DNA of 64,000 nt. Source: Acidobacteriota bacterium. Lineage in GTDB: Bacteria > Acidobacteriota > Blastocatellia > Pyrinomonadales > Pyrinomonadaceae. The first letter of the stretch is position 1. Each line of letters opens with the position of its first letter. The notes beneath the pieces are model-generated. The model searched no databases, was not told where the DNA came from, and was given only the letters and a program-made list of their open reading frames with translations. Below, piece by piece: positions 50,874 to 60,094 of the stretch. Made by a program: the position numbers and the translations under genes. The stretch lies in assembly GCA_020200135.1 (NCBI GenBank), contig JAIVJI010000083.1, positions 1 to 64,000 on the forward strand, written 5' to 3'.

Positions 50874-51596
50874 TTATCCCCCGCGATTGTTTGCGCCGGC
50901 CTTCAGAAACCTGACGTGACTAAGCCCCTTCGCCCAGCGGCGCGGGAGGCGCGCGAGCCGCGCCCGCGCCTCGCGCGCCGGCAGGAGTTCGTCCCCGGCC
51001 GCGACCAGCGCGGTGGGGCCGAGTCCCGGCCTCACCTCGCGCAGCTCGCGGAAGTGCGGGCCGAGCGTTTTGAGCGCCGACGGCACCTCGCGCGCGTCGG
51101 CGCGCCGGCTGTAGAGGTTGACGGCGTAGAGCCCCCGCGGCCTGAGCCTCGATTTGACGAGCAGGGGCCAGTCCGGCTCGTCGAAGATGGGCTTGGGGCC
51201 GCCGCGCTCCGGCGGCCACATGTCGTCGACGATGGCGCAGAAGCGCCGCCGCGTCCTTCTCAAAAACCGCAGGCCCGTCGTCACGTGCACCTCGACGCCG
51301 CTCGCCCCGAGGTCGCAATGCCGGTAGCCCATCTCGACGATTCGCGGGTCGGCATCGACCCCGACGATTGCGGCGCGCGGGAACATGAGACGGCACTGCC
51401 GGGCCGCCGTCCCGGCGCCCAACCCCAGAATGAGTATCGAGGAGACTTCCCGGTCGAGCAGCAGCAGGACGGCCGACTGCGTGTCCCAGCCGTAGCCCGT
51501 GAACGGCCGTCGCGGGTGGTGATAGCTGAAGGTCCCGACGGACGCGACGATCCTGACCGCTCTCCCCAGCCGATCCAGACGCAGTTCATCCACCAC
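50874..51596 (-). CDS. Spermidine-synthase-like SAM-dependent methyltransferase fold protein
   Basis: A 240-residue protein. The Rossmann motif is SILILGLGAGTAARQCRLMFP, followed by IVGVDADPRIVEMGYRH and CAIVDDMWPPE, matching the SpeE-like class. The N-terminal beta-domain of true spermidine synthases is reduced. Whether it is a polyamine synthase or a methyltransferase cannot be decided. First gene of the run ending at 47318. Confidence 0.65.
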   Translation of the reverse strand: MVDELRLDRLGRAVRIVASVGTFSYHHPRRPFTGYGWDTQSAVLLLLDREVSSILILGLGAGTAARQCRLMFPRAAIVGVDADPRIVEMGYRHCDLGASGVEVHVTTGLRFLRRTRRRFCAIVDDMWPPERGGPKPIFDEPDWPLLVKSRLRPRGLYAVNLYSRRADAREVPSALKTLGPHFRELREVRPGLGPTALVAAGDELLPAREARARLARLPRRWAKGLSHVRFLKAGANNRGG

Positions 51597-51777
51597 CGTG
51601 CCGCCCCCTTAAGTCGTCAGCAGTTGAGGTCAGCGCGCGCTCTTCGGCGGCGTCACCCGGCCGGCCCGTCGAGTTCGAGACTGTGGACGGCTGTGAGACC
51701 GGCGGGGACGCCCGCCGACAGAGAAAAGCACCCTCGGAGGTATCGAAAGATATGCGGGCGCGACGCCGGTGTCAACG

Positions 51778-51812
51778 AAAAAAGAGCCGGCCCCCCGGGC
51801 GAGGGCCGGCTC
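51778..51812 (-). terminator. Terminator of the TPR/CRTAC1 gene
   Basis: The stem GAGCCGGCC (51784-51792) with GGCCGGCTC (51804-51812), read on the - strand, is followed by six T (51783-51778). It lies 24 nt after the stop of the 1207-residue protein. Confidence 0.85.
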
Positions 51813-51836
51813 CGAGTGAAAGCGCCGCGCCCGCCG

Positions 51837-54800
51837 CTAGAGCGTCGGCAGCGGGCGCGCGACGACGCGCGTGTTGTAGCGTTCGACGTAGTCGCCGCGG
51901 TCGGGCTGCGACCGTCGCACTTCGGGCGCGTCGAACGGGTAGGCTTTCATGCCGTGGAACGGCAGCGGCGCGAGCTGGTCGGGGCTCGCCGAGTGGATGT
52001 TCATCTCCTTGCTGAAGCCGTCGGCGTAGAGCAGGAAGGTGCGCGTCCAGCCGGCCGGGAGCGCGGGCAGCGCCCGCGCGTCGAACGAGAGGCTTATCTC
52101 GTCGCCCGCGCGCGAGACGACGAACACGTCGTCGGTGCCCTTCAGGAGCGCGCGCACGTCGCCCTCGCGCGTGTAGCGGCCGGGGAACGACAGCCACGGC
52201 GAGTCGAGCGACACGCGCGCGTAGTCGTAGGAGAGCGGCTCGCGCCCGTCCGGCCTCACCTCCGCCGAGAAGCCGCGCCAGCGCAGGTCGGCCGAGACCG
52301 GGTCGAGCCGCGTGAGGCGCGCTGGGAACTCCGCGCCGCCACGCCCGTCCACCAGAATCCGGTCCCAGTAGACGCGCATGTTCGTCACGATTCGCACCTC
52401 GCGGCTCGCCGAGAGGAACTTGCCCGTCAGGTCCACGACCAGCGTCTGCGGCCGCCCGACGGGGATGCCGATGTTCTCGATGACCGTCCGCCACTTCCCT
52501 TCACGGTCTCTGACCTCAAGCGAGGGGAACTTCAACCCGAGCCCGCTCTGCGAGGCGGCGACGTTGTCGCTCGACCAGGCGTAGTCCGTCCACCCGGTCA
52601 GGAGAAGGAGCGTCCGCCGGGTGGCCCCCTCATCTTTCGCCTCGCGCCCTTCAGCGTTCCCGGCCTCGTCCCCGAGGTCGAGCGTCAGCGTGTGCGGCTC
52701 GGCGTAGCCGCGTATGGGGAGCAGCCTGAAGCCGTCCGGGTACTGGCGGTCGAGGCGTGTGACGCGCCCGAGCACGTCGCGGCCGTGGTCGTCGGTCGCG
52801 GCGCGGGGCGGGCGCGCGTCGCGCGTCGCGTAGAGCCTGAAGTCGGGCGGCGCGTCGCGCAGCCCCTCGTCCGGGTAGACCTCCAGCCCCGAGGGGTGCG
52901 CGACCGCGACGAGCTGCAGGCGGTCGAAGAAAAGCGCCTCCTCAAGCTCGTTCGTCACGCGCAGCTCGTAGCGGCCGTCCCTCTCCTTCAACTGGTCGCC
53001 GCCGATGCGGACGTACTCGTCCGGGTCGGGCGTGTTGTACTGCCCGGGCCCGGCCCACGCGCCCGTCTCGCCCGCGCCCATGAAGTCCGTGATGAAGCGG
53101 AACCGCTCGCCGTCCCACGCGTAGAGGAAGGGGCACGACGAAGGCTTGCGGTCAAGCTCCGTCACCTTGAGCGCGCCCGGCGCGACGCCCGCGACCGACT
53201 TCGCCGTGCCCGCCGACTGCGTCTCGGCCTGCACCACGCCCGACGGCCAGAGGATGCGCACGGCGTCGGCCGCAGCGCGCTGCCCCAGCCCGAAGACCAC
53301 GTCCGACGGCGCGGGCGCCGGTGTAGCCGAGTAGCTTTCGAGCTTCTGCCGGAGGCTGCCGGCGCGCACCTCGACCTTCGCGCCCACGCCGCCGCGGTTG
53401 CTCACCTTGCCCGCCAGCCCGACGCGCAAAGAGCGATTCCTGTTTCCGCCGTCGTTGCGCGCGTAGCGCAGCCCGCCGCCGGGGACGCCGAAGATGAGGT
53501 CGGTGTCCCCGTCGCCGTCCACGTCGCCCGAGGCGAGGACGCGGTTGCCCTGTAGCGGCTGCCCCACCGCGCCCACGGGGGCGCTCAGCCCGCGCGCGGC
53601 GCTGTCCGTCACCTCCACCCAGCCGTCGCCCACGTTGCGCCAGACGCGCAGCGCGATGTGTACGTCGCCCGCGCCGAACGTCGTGACGGAGCTGACGAGG
53701 TCGAGCAGGCCGTCGTTGTCATAGTCGAGCAGTTGCGAGGCGTTGTCGTGGCGGGACGTGGGCGAGGCGGGCGGGATGGTCAGCTCGCCCGGCCCGCGCG
53801 TGAGCCGGAATCGCCCCCTGCCGTCGCTCAGCGCGAAGTTACCCGCCCACTGGCCGCGGCCGAAATAAAAGTCGGTGAAGCCGTCCTTGTTGATGTCGGC
53901 GGCGGCGACGCTCGACGCGGCTTTGAGGTCGTCCGAGGCCAGGCCCGTCTCCTTCGCCACGTCGCGGAAGCTGCCGTCGCGCTGGTTGCGCCAGAGCGCG
54001 ACCCCGCCGCGCGCGGCGACGAGCAGGTCGACGTCGCGCCGGTTGTCGTAGTCGGTCGGCACGACCCCCAGCGCCTGGACCGCGCCCGATAGTTTCGACG
54101 CCGCGCTCTGGTCGCCGAACGTCCCGTCGCCGTTGTTGCGCAGCAGCAGGCTCGGCGCGGGCGGCATCATCAGGCTGGTGGTGTAGAGCATGTTCGACGA
54201 CGCGGTCTGCCGGCGCTCGCGCCTCGACGCGACGGTCTTCAGCGTCTCGGCGGCGTCGGCGTTGCCCGCGATGAAGATGTCGAGGTCGCCGTCGTGGTCG
54301 TAATCGACGAAGGCCGCGGACTTCGAGTGATACGGGTAGGCGGGAATCTTCGCGGCCGCCGTCGCGTCGGTGAAGCGGCCGCCGCCGTCGTTGTGGTAGA
54401 GCGCGCTCGCGCCGTAGCGCAGGACGAAGATGTCCGCGCGGCCGTCGTTGTCGTAGTCGCCCGCGACCGCGCCCGTGCCGACGCCGCCCGCCTCCTTCGC
54501 CAGCGCGCCCGACAGCGCGGTCACGTCCGCGAACTTCCCCGCGTCGTTGCGGTAGAGCCGCTGCGCCGTGCTCGCCACTTCGAGCAGGTCGAGGTCGCCG
54601 TCGTCGTCGTAGTCGAAGAGCAGGGCGGCGCCGCTCGTCTGTTCGAGGATGGTGTCCGTCAAAGGCCACGGCCGCGCGGGGCGCGGGAGGGCTGCGGCGG
54701 TCGCGTCCGTGAAGACGACCGCGGGCGTGCGCCTGTCGACCACGTCCGGCTCGGCGCCGGTCGAGGAGACGGCCTCGGCGTAGCGGCCCTGTTCGAGATA

Positions 54801-55460
54801 GTTGGTGCCGACGGTCGTCGCCGCCCCGCTCGCGCGCAGCGCCTGGAACTGCTGCATCAGCCGCTGCCCCTCCTCGCGCGCGCCCGAACGCAGCAGCGCC
54901 GTCCCGAGGTTGTAGAGCGCCGTGCCGTTGTAGGGCTCCTCTTCGAGCGCGGTGCGGAAGAGCGCGACCGCCTCCGGGTACTTGCGCTGCTGCGCGTAGA
55001 GCTGGCCGAGGTTGACGCTGGCGCCCACGTCGCGCGGGTCAACTTTGAGCACGCGCCCGAAGGCCGCGACGGCGTCTTCGACGCGGTTCTGCTGGCGCGC
55101 GATGAGGCCGAGGATGTAGGCCGGCTGCGGCGCGTCCGGCGAAGCGGCGGCCGCCGCCTCTGCCTCATTCCGCGCGGCGTCGAGGTCGGGCACGTTGAAG
55201 AGCGCGATGGCGAGGTTCGTGCGCGCGAGCGCGAGCCTGGGGTCGAGCGCGAGCGCGCGGCGGAAGGCGTCCGCCCCCTCCTTGTGCTTGAACTGTTCGA
55301 GCAGCGCCACGCCGAGGTTGTTGGCGCGGTACGCCTCCTCGCGCGCCGCCGCCCCGGCCGGCGACTGCGGCGACGCCGCCCCCTGTCTCAGCGTGGAAGA
55401 GGCGACGACGGCCGCGACGGCGACGGCGGCGACGAGTAAGAGATGGCGGAACAACTTCAT
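51837..55460 (-). CDS. Large exported TPR / FG-GAP / UnbV-ASPIC (CRTAC1-type) protein
   Basis: A 1207-residue protein. A signal peptide is followed by about five TPR units (residues 40-230), then FG-GAP/VCBS repeats (about 280-620) with calcium-type motifs DYDDDGDLDLLEV, DYDNDGRADIFVL, DYDHDGDLDIFIA and DVDGDGDTDLIFG. An UnbV/ASPIC region lies around 625-720 (GVGAKVEVRAGSLRQKLESY). A long C-terminal beta region (MRVYWDRILVDGRG, LSFPGRYTREGDVRALL) completes it. CRTAC1-type proteins are abundant in acidobacteria and are thought to act outside the cell in adhesion or polymer handling. Complete. Confidence 0.88.
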   Translation of the reverse strand: MKLFRHLLLVAAVAVAAVVASSTLRQGAASPQSPAGAAAREEAYRANNLGVALLEQFKHKEGADAFRRALALDPRLALARTNLAIALFNVPDLDAARNEAEAAAAASPDAPQPAYILGLIARQQNRVEDAVAAFGRVLKVDPRDVGASVNLGQLYAQQRKYPEAVALFRTALEEEPYNGTALYNLGTALLRSGAREEGQRLMQQFQALRASGAATTVGTNYLEQGRYAEAVSSTGAEPDVVDRRTPAVVFTDATAAALPRPARPWPLTDTILEQTSGAALLFDYDDDGDLDLLEVASTAQRLYRNDAGKFADVTALSGALAKEAGGVGTGAVAGDYDNDGRADIFVLRYGASALYHNDGGGRFTDATAAAKIPAYPYHSKSAAFVDYDHDGDLDIFIAGNADAAETLKTVASRRERRQTASSNMLYTTSLMMPPAPSLLLRNNGDGTFGDQSAASKLSGAVQALGVVPTDYDNRRDVDLLVAARGGVALWRNQRDGSFRDVAKETGLASDDLKAASSVAAADINKDGFTDFYFGRGQWAGNFALSDGRGRFRLTRGPGELTIPPASPTSRHDNASQLLDYDNDGLLDLVSSVTTFGAGDVHIALRVWRNVGDGWVEVTDSAARGLSAPVGAVGQPLQGNRVLASGDVDGDGDTDLIFGVPGGGLRYARNDGGNRNRSLRVGLAGKVSNRGGVGAKVEVRAGSLRQKLESYSATPAPAPSDVVFGLGQRAAADAVRILWPSGVVQAETQSAGTAKSVAGVAPGALKVTELDRKPSSCPFLYAWDGERFRFITDFMGAGETGAWAGPGQYNTPDPDEYVRIGGDQLKERDGRYELRVTNELEEALFFDRLQLVAVAHPSGLEVYPDEGLRDAPPDFRLYATRDARPPRAATDDHGRDVLGRVTRLDRQYPDGFRLLPIRGYAEPHTLTLDLGDEAGNAEGREAKDEGATRRTLLLLTGWTDYAWSSDNVAASQSGLGLKFPSLEVRDREGKWRTVIENIGIPVGRPQTLVVDLTGKFLSASREVRIVTNMRVYWDRILVDGRGGAEFPARLTRLDPVSADLRWRGFSAEVRPDGREPLSYDYARVSLDSPWLSFPGRYTREGDVRALLKGTDDVFVVSRAGDEISLSFDARALPALPAGWTRTFLLYADGFSKEMNIHSASPDQLAPLPFHGMKAYPFDAPEVRRSQPDRGDYVERYNTRVVARPLPTL

Positions 55461-55476
55461 ATAATTTCCCCCGTGT

Positions 55477-55923
55477 TCACTGGCCCTGCGGCGGCGGCGC
55501 GGGCGAAGCCTGTGGCGCCGGCGCCGCGCGCGCGAAGATGATGGGCTCGGTCTTGAGGATGCCCTGCCCCTCCTGGACGACGAGCAGATGGTTGGCCTTT
55601 ACCCGCTGGACGGACGCCTTCTCGCCGCTCGGCCAGACGATTTCGAGCGTGTAGATGCGTTCGGTGCCGTCGGGCCTGCCCAGGCCGAGCGTGAGCGTCG
55701 TCTCGCTCTGCGAGGCGTAGCTCGAACCGGTGCGGACGACGTTGCCCGTCCTGAAGCCGTTCGCGCCCGACACGTTGACGCGCGCCACGTCGGGCGCGGC
55801 CTCGGCCCGCGACCCGGCGTGCGACGCGCCCTCACCCTGCCAGCGCCGGACGGCGAACGGCGTCGCGAGCTGGGCGGCGAAGAAGAGGACGAGCGGGCCG
55901 CGTGCGATGGGACTCTTACGCAT
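55477..55923 (-). pseudogene. CRTAC1-type remnant: export signal joined to ASPIC/UnbV domain
   Basis: 148 residues. The N-terminus MRKSPIARGPLVLFFAAQL looks like a CRTAC1 export signal. After about 55 residues there follows an ASPIC/UnbV end: GANGFRTGNVVRTGSSYAS, TLTLGLGRPDGTERIYTLEI, VKANHLLVVQEGQGI. The FG-GAP part expected in between is absent, although the frame is open. The simplest reading is a copy of the neighbouring gene family with its middle deleted; alternatively a genuine short protein. Confidence 0.55.
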
Positions 55924-55926
55924 CTA

Positions 55927-56262
55927 TTAAAAGCTCTCGACCGAAAGCGTGCCGCGGCGGTCTCGCCCGCGGCCGCGCGCGCCTACCTCGGCCACAGCCC
56001 CCCTGAAGACGTGCGGCGTGACGTAGCGCGTGTGGAAGTTCTGCCAGTCCTGCGGGTGGCGTCGGTAGACCGGGCCGTCTTCGAGACGTGTCGGGGCCGT
56101 AGTGTAGTATTCGCGTTCTCGCGACGGCAAGGGGAGCACAGTTTGAGAGAACTCGGAGTTGTAGGCGCCGTCCTTGATCCAGCCGTTGCCGACGAGGACG
56201 TAGTTGCGCTCCCAGCCCGGCGGGGGCGGGTTTCGGTCAACACGCGGCGGACGGCCGCGCAC
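55927..56262 (-). pseudogene. C-terminal remnant of a CRTAC1/TPR-type protein
   Basis: About 110 residues beginning at any start near 56262. The motifs YVLVGNGWIKDGAYNSEF, TVLPLPSRE, LEDGPVYRRHPQDWQNFH and TRYVTPHVFRGA are those found at the extreme C-terminus of long CRTAC1 proteins, matching the end of the 51837 gene in position though not closely in sequence. All N-terminal domains are absent; the fragment starts 11 nt after the KduI stop. A deletion that joined kduI to the end of a CRTAC1 gene would explain it. Confidence 0.6.
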
Positions 56263-56272
56263 GTCGCGGCGT

Positions 56273-57122
56273 TCATCGAAGCTGGCAGATGTCGAGGACG
56301 TTCATGTCGGTGTAGTCGAGGTTCTCGCCGCCCATCGCCCAGATGAACGAGTAGCTCGACGTGCCGCAGCCCATGTGGATGGACCACGGCGGCGAGACGA
56401 CCGCCTCCTCTCCCGAGAGCACGAGGTGGCGCGTCCGCTCCGGCTCGCCCATGAAGTGCATCACCCGCTGCCCCTCCTTCAGGTCGAAGTAGAAGTAGAC
56501 CTCCGAGCGGCGGTCGTGCAGGTGCGGCGGGCAGGTGTTCCAGACGCTGCCGGGCTTGAGCAGCGTCACGCCCAGGAGCAGTTGTGAGGACTTGCAGACG
56601 GCCGGGACGACGTACTGGTAGACGGTGCGCTCGTTCGAGGCCTCCTGCGAGCCGAGGTTGATGGGCACCGCTTTCTCCACCGAGACGTGTACGACCTCGA
56701 AGCGCGCGTGCGCCGGGGTCGAGGCGAGGTAGAACCTCGCGGGGCTCCCGGCGTCCCAAGACTCGAAGGTCACCTCCGCGCTCCCCATCGGGACATACAG
56801 ACAGTCCTTCGGCCGCAACTCGAAACGGCTCCCGTCGACGGTCACGACTCCCACGCCAGCGCCGACGTTGACCGCGCCCAGCTCGCGCCGCCCGAGGAAG
56901 GGCTTGGCCCTTCGCCGAAGCCGGCTCCCGCTGGGCGGGGAGCGAGAGCGGCGAGCCGCCGGGCGCGGCGCCGCCGATGACGAAGCGCTCGTAGTGTAGA
57001 TAGTCGAGGCGGAGTTCGCCCTCGGCGAACAGCTCGGGGATGTGGTAGCGGTCGCGCAGCTCCTCGTTCGCGGCCCCTTCGACGGAGCCGGGGTGCGTGG
57101 CGTAGTACGTCTTGCGGTACAT
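56273..57122 (-). pseudogene. kduI: 5-keto-4-deoxyuronate isomerase, single-base frameshift
   Basis: ATG 57122 has a GGGGGA site upstream. The N-terminal frame reads [16 protein letters not shown]...[11 protein letters not shown]...EPASAKG. The rest lies in the next frame: [34 protein letters not shown] (metal ligands) and [20 protein letters not shown]. The total is 850 nt, one more than a multiple of three. Removing one A in CCAAGCCC near 56912 would restore a 282-residue enzyme of normal length. KduI isomerises 5-dehydro-4-deoxy-D-glucuronate during pectin breakdown. A sequencing error is quite likely. Confidence 0.85.
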
Positions 57123-57211
57123 GAGTTCCAAGTCTCCCCCGGACGAAGTGGCGGCCGTGGGCCGCGCATGTAAGTAAAGCCCACAGGCCCCGCGCCGCGC
57201 CGGAGAACCGG

Positions 57212-57598
57212 CTAGCCTTTGAGGAAGTCCTCGCGGACGGGGGAGAAGATGTCGATGAGCTCGACCTCCTCGTCCATCATCGTCGCCCCGTGCCGGCAGC
57301 CCGGCGGGAAGTGCAGGACGTCGCCGGGACTCGCCACGCGCTCCCCGCCCTCGACGAAGAACCGCACGCGCCCCCTCACCACGACGGACATCTGCTCGTG
57401 CGTGTGCGTGTGCTCGGGCGTGACGAGCAGCGGGGCGAAGCGGAACCGGCAGACCATCAGGTTGTTGCCGACCACCATCTGCCGCTCGATGCCCTCCGAC
57501 GGCCGCTCCACCGGCACCGTCGTCCAGTTGACGTGCTGCCACCCGCCGGGGGCCGCCGCGCGCCCGCCTTCGTTCCGCTCGCTGTCGGCCGTTTCCAT
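57212..57598 (-). CDS. Cupin-domain protein
   Basis: A 128-residue cupin. The metal-binding motif 1 is TPEHTHTHEQMSVVVRGRVRF and motif 2 is PGDVLHFPPGCRHG. ATG 57598 is preferred over GTG 57604 because GAGGGG is at the right distance for it. It lies 89 nt upstream of kduI and is co-oriented, so it probably belongs to the same uronate/pectin pathway; cupins of this kind resemble KdgF, which opens the ring of the 4,5-unsaturated uronate just before KduI acts (inference). Confidence 0.78.
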   Translation of the reverse strand: METADSERNEGGRAAAPGGWQHVNWTTVPVERPSEGIERQMVVGNNLMVCRFRFAPLLVTPEHTHTHEQMSVVVRGRVRFFVEGGERVASPGDVLHFPPGCRHGATMMDEEVELIDIFSPVREDFLKG

Positions 57599-57688
57599 GC
57601 TCACCCCTCTGACCGTCGGTTAAATTTCGTCGAGCCCCGCCGGGAATCCGAGTATGGCCGATTCGTCATCCGTCACCTCCGCCGGCCG

Positions 57689-59926
57689 TCACAGGTGGCG
57701 CTTCCAGAAGTCGAGCATGGTGCGTTGCAGGTGCATCACGCCGGGGCGGTCGCTGACGCCGTGCTTGCGCATCGGGTAGATCATCTGCTCGAAGAGCTTG
57801 CCGGATGCGATGAGCGCGTCGGCGAACGCCTGCGTATTCTGGGGGTGGACGTTGTCGTCGTAGGTGCCGTGGACGAGCAGGAGGCGGCCGTGCAGCTCGC
57901 CCGCGCGCCGGACAAGCGAGGCGCGTTCGTACGCTTCGGGGTTCTCGGCCGGCAGCCCCGCGAGCGCCTCGGCCCACTTGGTGTCGTAGTAGCGCCAGTC
58001 CGTGACGGGCGCGCCGGAGATGCCGGCCTTGAACTCCTTCGAGCGGGTCATCAGGCTGAGCGTCATCGTGCCGCCGCCGCTCCAGCCCCAGACCCCGACC
58101 CGGTCTCCGTCAACCCACGGCTGGCGTTTGAGCCAGCGCACGGCGTCGAGCAGGTCGGCCGTCTCGGGCTCGAACCCCTTGCCGACGACGGTGTTCTCCA
58201 GCCGCTTGCTGACGCCGGTCGCCGCGCGGTTGTCCACCGTCAGCAGGACGAAGCCCTCGGCGAGAAAGAGCTGTTCCTGAAGTAGCCCGCCCTGCCACGA
58301 GTTGGCGACCGACGGCGCGGACGGCCCGCCGTAGACGTAGACGATGACGGGGTAGCGGCGGCCGGGCCGGAAGTCTTTCGGCTTGAGCAGCCGCGCCGGC
58401 ATCCGGAAGCCGTCGGCCGCCGGGATGGTGAGCAGTTCGGGGTATTGAATTCGGAAGCGCGCGAGTAGCTCCGGCCTCGGGTGCGCGAGCACGCGCGCGC
58501 TCGCGTTGTCGGCGCGGCGCAGCACGAGCGACGGCAGCGTGCGGATGTCCGAGAAGTTGTCGAGGTAGTAGCGCGCGTCCGCGGGCATCGAGACGCGGTG
58601 CGTGCCCGGCTCGATCGACACGCGCGTCATTCCCGAGCCGTCGAGTTTGATGCGGTACAGGTGACGCTCGACGGGCGAGCGTTCGAGCGCAGTGAAGTAG
58701 ACCCAGCCCTGCGACTCGTCAATCCCCGTGACGGCCTGCCTGACCCAGAAGGCACCGCCGCCCGACGACGCCAGCGACCACTCGCCGCGCGTCACCTGAT
58801 TGACCAGACGGCCGTCCGTCGTGTAGCGGTAGAGGTGGTAGAAGCCGTCGCGCTCCGAGGCCCAGAGGAAGTGGCGCCCGTCCGAGAGGAAGTGGAGGTC
58901 GTCGTGGATGTTGACCCAGCCCGGGTCGGTCTCGGTCAGAATCCGCTCGGCCGCGCCCGTCTCGCGCGACGCGAAGTAGAGCCCCGACTCGCGCTGGTCA
59001 CGCGTCAACGTCTGCACGCTCAGGCGGCGCCCGTCCGGCAGCCACTTCACGCGCAGGACGTACTCCGCGGGGCGGTCGTTGATGCCCACCCAGACGGTCG
59101 CGCCGCGGCCGACTTCCGCGACGCCGACGCGGACGCGCGGGTTGGGCGTCCCGGCCTTCGGGTACCGCTGCGTGATGAGGCGCGGCGCGCTGTCGGGACG
59201 GAAGTCAACGTAATGACTAAAGCCCACGGCCGACTCGTCGGTCTGGAGGTAGGCCAGCGCGCGCGAGTCCGGCGACCACCAGTAGCCGATGTCGCGCCGC
59301 CCGAAAATCTCCTCCCAGTAGACCCACGACAGGGTGCCGTTCAGGGTCGTCTCCGAGCCGTCGCGCGTCACGCGCGTCTCCGCCAGCGTGTCTAGCTCCG
59401 CCACGTAGAGGTCGTTCGAGCGGACGAACGCGAGCCGGCGCCCGTCGGGAGAGAAGCCGGGCGAACGCTCTTCCGCCTCGGTCTTCGTGAGGCGCGCGAA
59501 GCGCGCCGCCGCGAGGTCGAGCACGAAGAGGTCGCCCTTGAAGACGTAAAGCGCGCGCCGCCCCGCCGGGTCGAGCGCCTCCGGCCAGTCGAGTGACTGC
59601 TCGACGCCCGAGTCCGGGAGCAGCGCCCTGAGGCTCGCGACCGCGGCGGCCATGTCGAGCGCGGCGCGGCGCGCGCCCGTCGAAGGGTCCACGACCTCGA
59701 AGGTGCGCTCGGCCGGCGGCCGCCTCACGTCGAACATCATCAGCCCGCCGCCGGAGAGCCAGGCGTGCGCCGGAAGACTCGCGACGCGGCGGCCCTCTTC
59801 GCTGAAGACCCACTCCAGGGTGAGCCCGTTCGCGGGCGCGGTCTGGGGCCGTGCGGGCGTCGTGCCGAACAACGAGGCGGCGAGGACGGCGGCGAGACAG
59901 AGGGCGCGTGCGGACATCCGTTTCAC
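57689..59926 (-). CDS. Exported dipeptidyl-peptidase IV-like S9B peptidase
   Basis: A 745-residue protein with a signal peptide. The beta-propeller domain (residues about 40-480) carries YWEEIFGRRDIGYWWSPDS, whose paired glutamates bind the free amino terminus of substrates in DPP-IV enzymes. The C-terminal hydrolase domain has nucleophile motif WGWSGGG, aspartate in VHGTYDDNVH and histidine in YPMRKHGV. It should remove X-Pro or related dipeptides from peptides outside the cytoplasm. Unlike the S9 gene at 16495 it is intact. Confidence 0.92.
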   Translation of the reverse strand: MKRMSARALCLAAVLAASLFGTTPARPQTAPANGLTLEWVFSEEGRRVASLPAHAWLSGGGLMMFDVRRPPAERTFEVVDPSTGARRAALDMAAAVASLRALLPDSGVEQSLDWPEALDPAGRRALYVFKGDLFVLDLAAARFARLTKTEAEERSPGFSPDGRRLAFVRSNDLYVAELDTLAETRVTRDGSETTLNGTLSWVYWEEIFGRRDIGYWWSPDSRALAYLQTDESAVGFSHYVDFRPDSAPRLITQRYPKAGTPNPRVRVGVAEVGRGATVWVGINDRPAEYVLRVKWLPDGRRLSVQTLTRDQRESGLYFASRETGAAERILTETDPGWVNIHDDLHFLSDGRHFLWASERDGFYHLYRYTTDGRLVNQVTRGEWSLASSGGGAFWVRQAVTGIDESQGWVYFTALERSPVERHLYRIKLDGSGMTRVSIEPGTHRVSMPADARYYLDNFSDIRTLPSLVLRRADNASARVLAHPRPELLARFRIQYPELLTIPAADGFRMPARLLKPKDFRPGRRYPVIVYVYGGPSAPSVANSWQGGLLQEQLFLAEGFVLLTVDNRAATGVSKRLENTVVGKGFEPETADLLDAVRWLKRQPWVDGDRVGVWGWSGGGTMTLSLMTRSKEFKAGISGAPVTDWRYYDTKWAEALAGLPAENPEAYERASLVRRAGELHGRLLLVHGTYDDNVHPQNTQAFADALIASGKLFEQMIYPMRKHGVSDRPGVMHLQRTMLDFWKRHL

Positions 59927-60094
59927 TCCTTACGGGCTCAGCGTCGGAGGCGGGCGTGAAGTGCTCGGTGGTTGGGAATCGGGTAGTCCGGCCTGCACCG
60001 AACACCCGACCGCCCCGCCACGGCTTAAGGTAGTTTCAACCCTCGTCGGCTCTCGTCAGCGAACAATAACAGATGTCCGCCCCTCCGGTGAATG

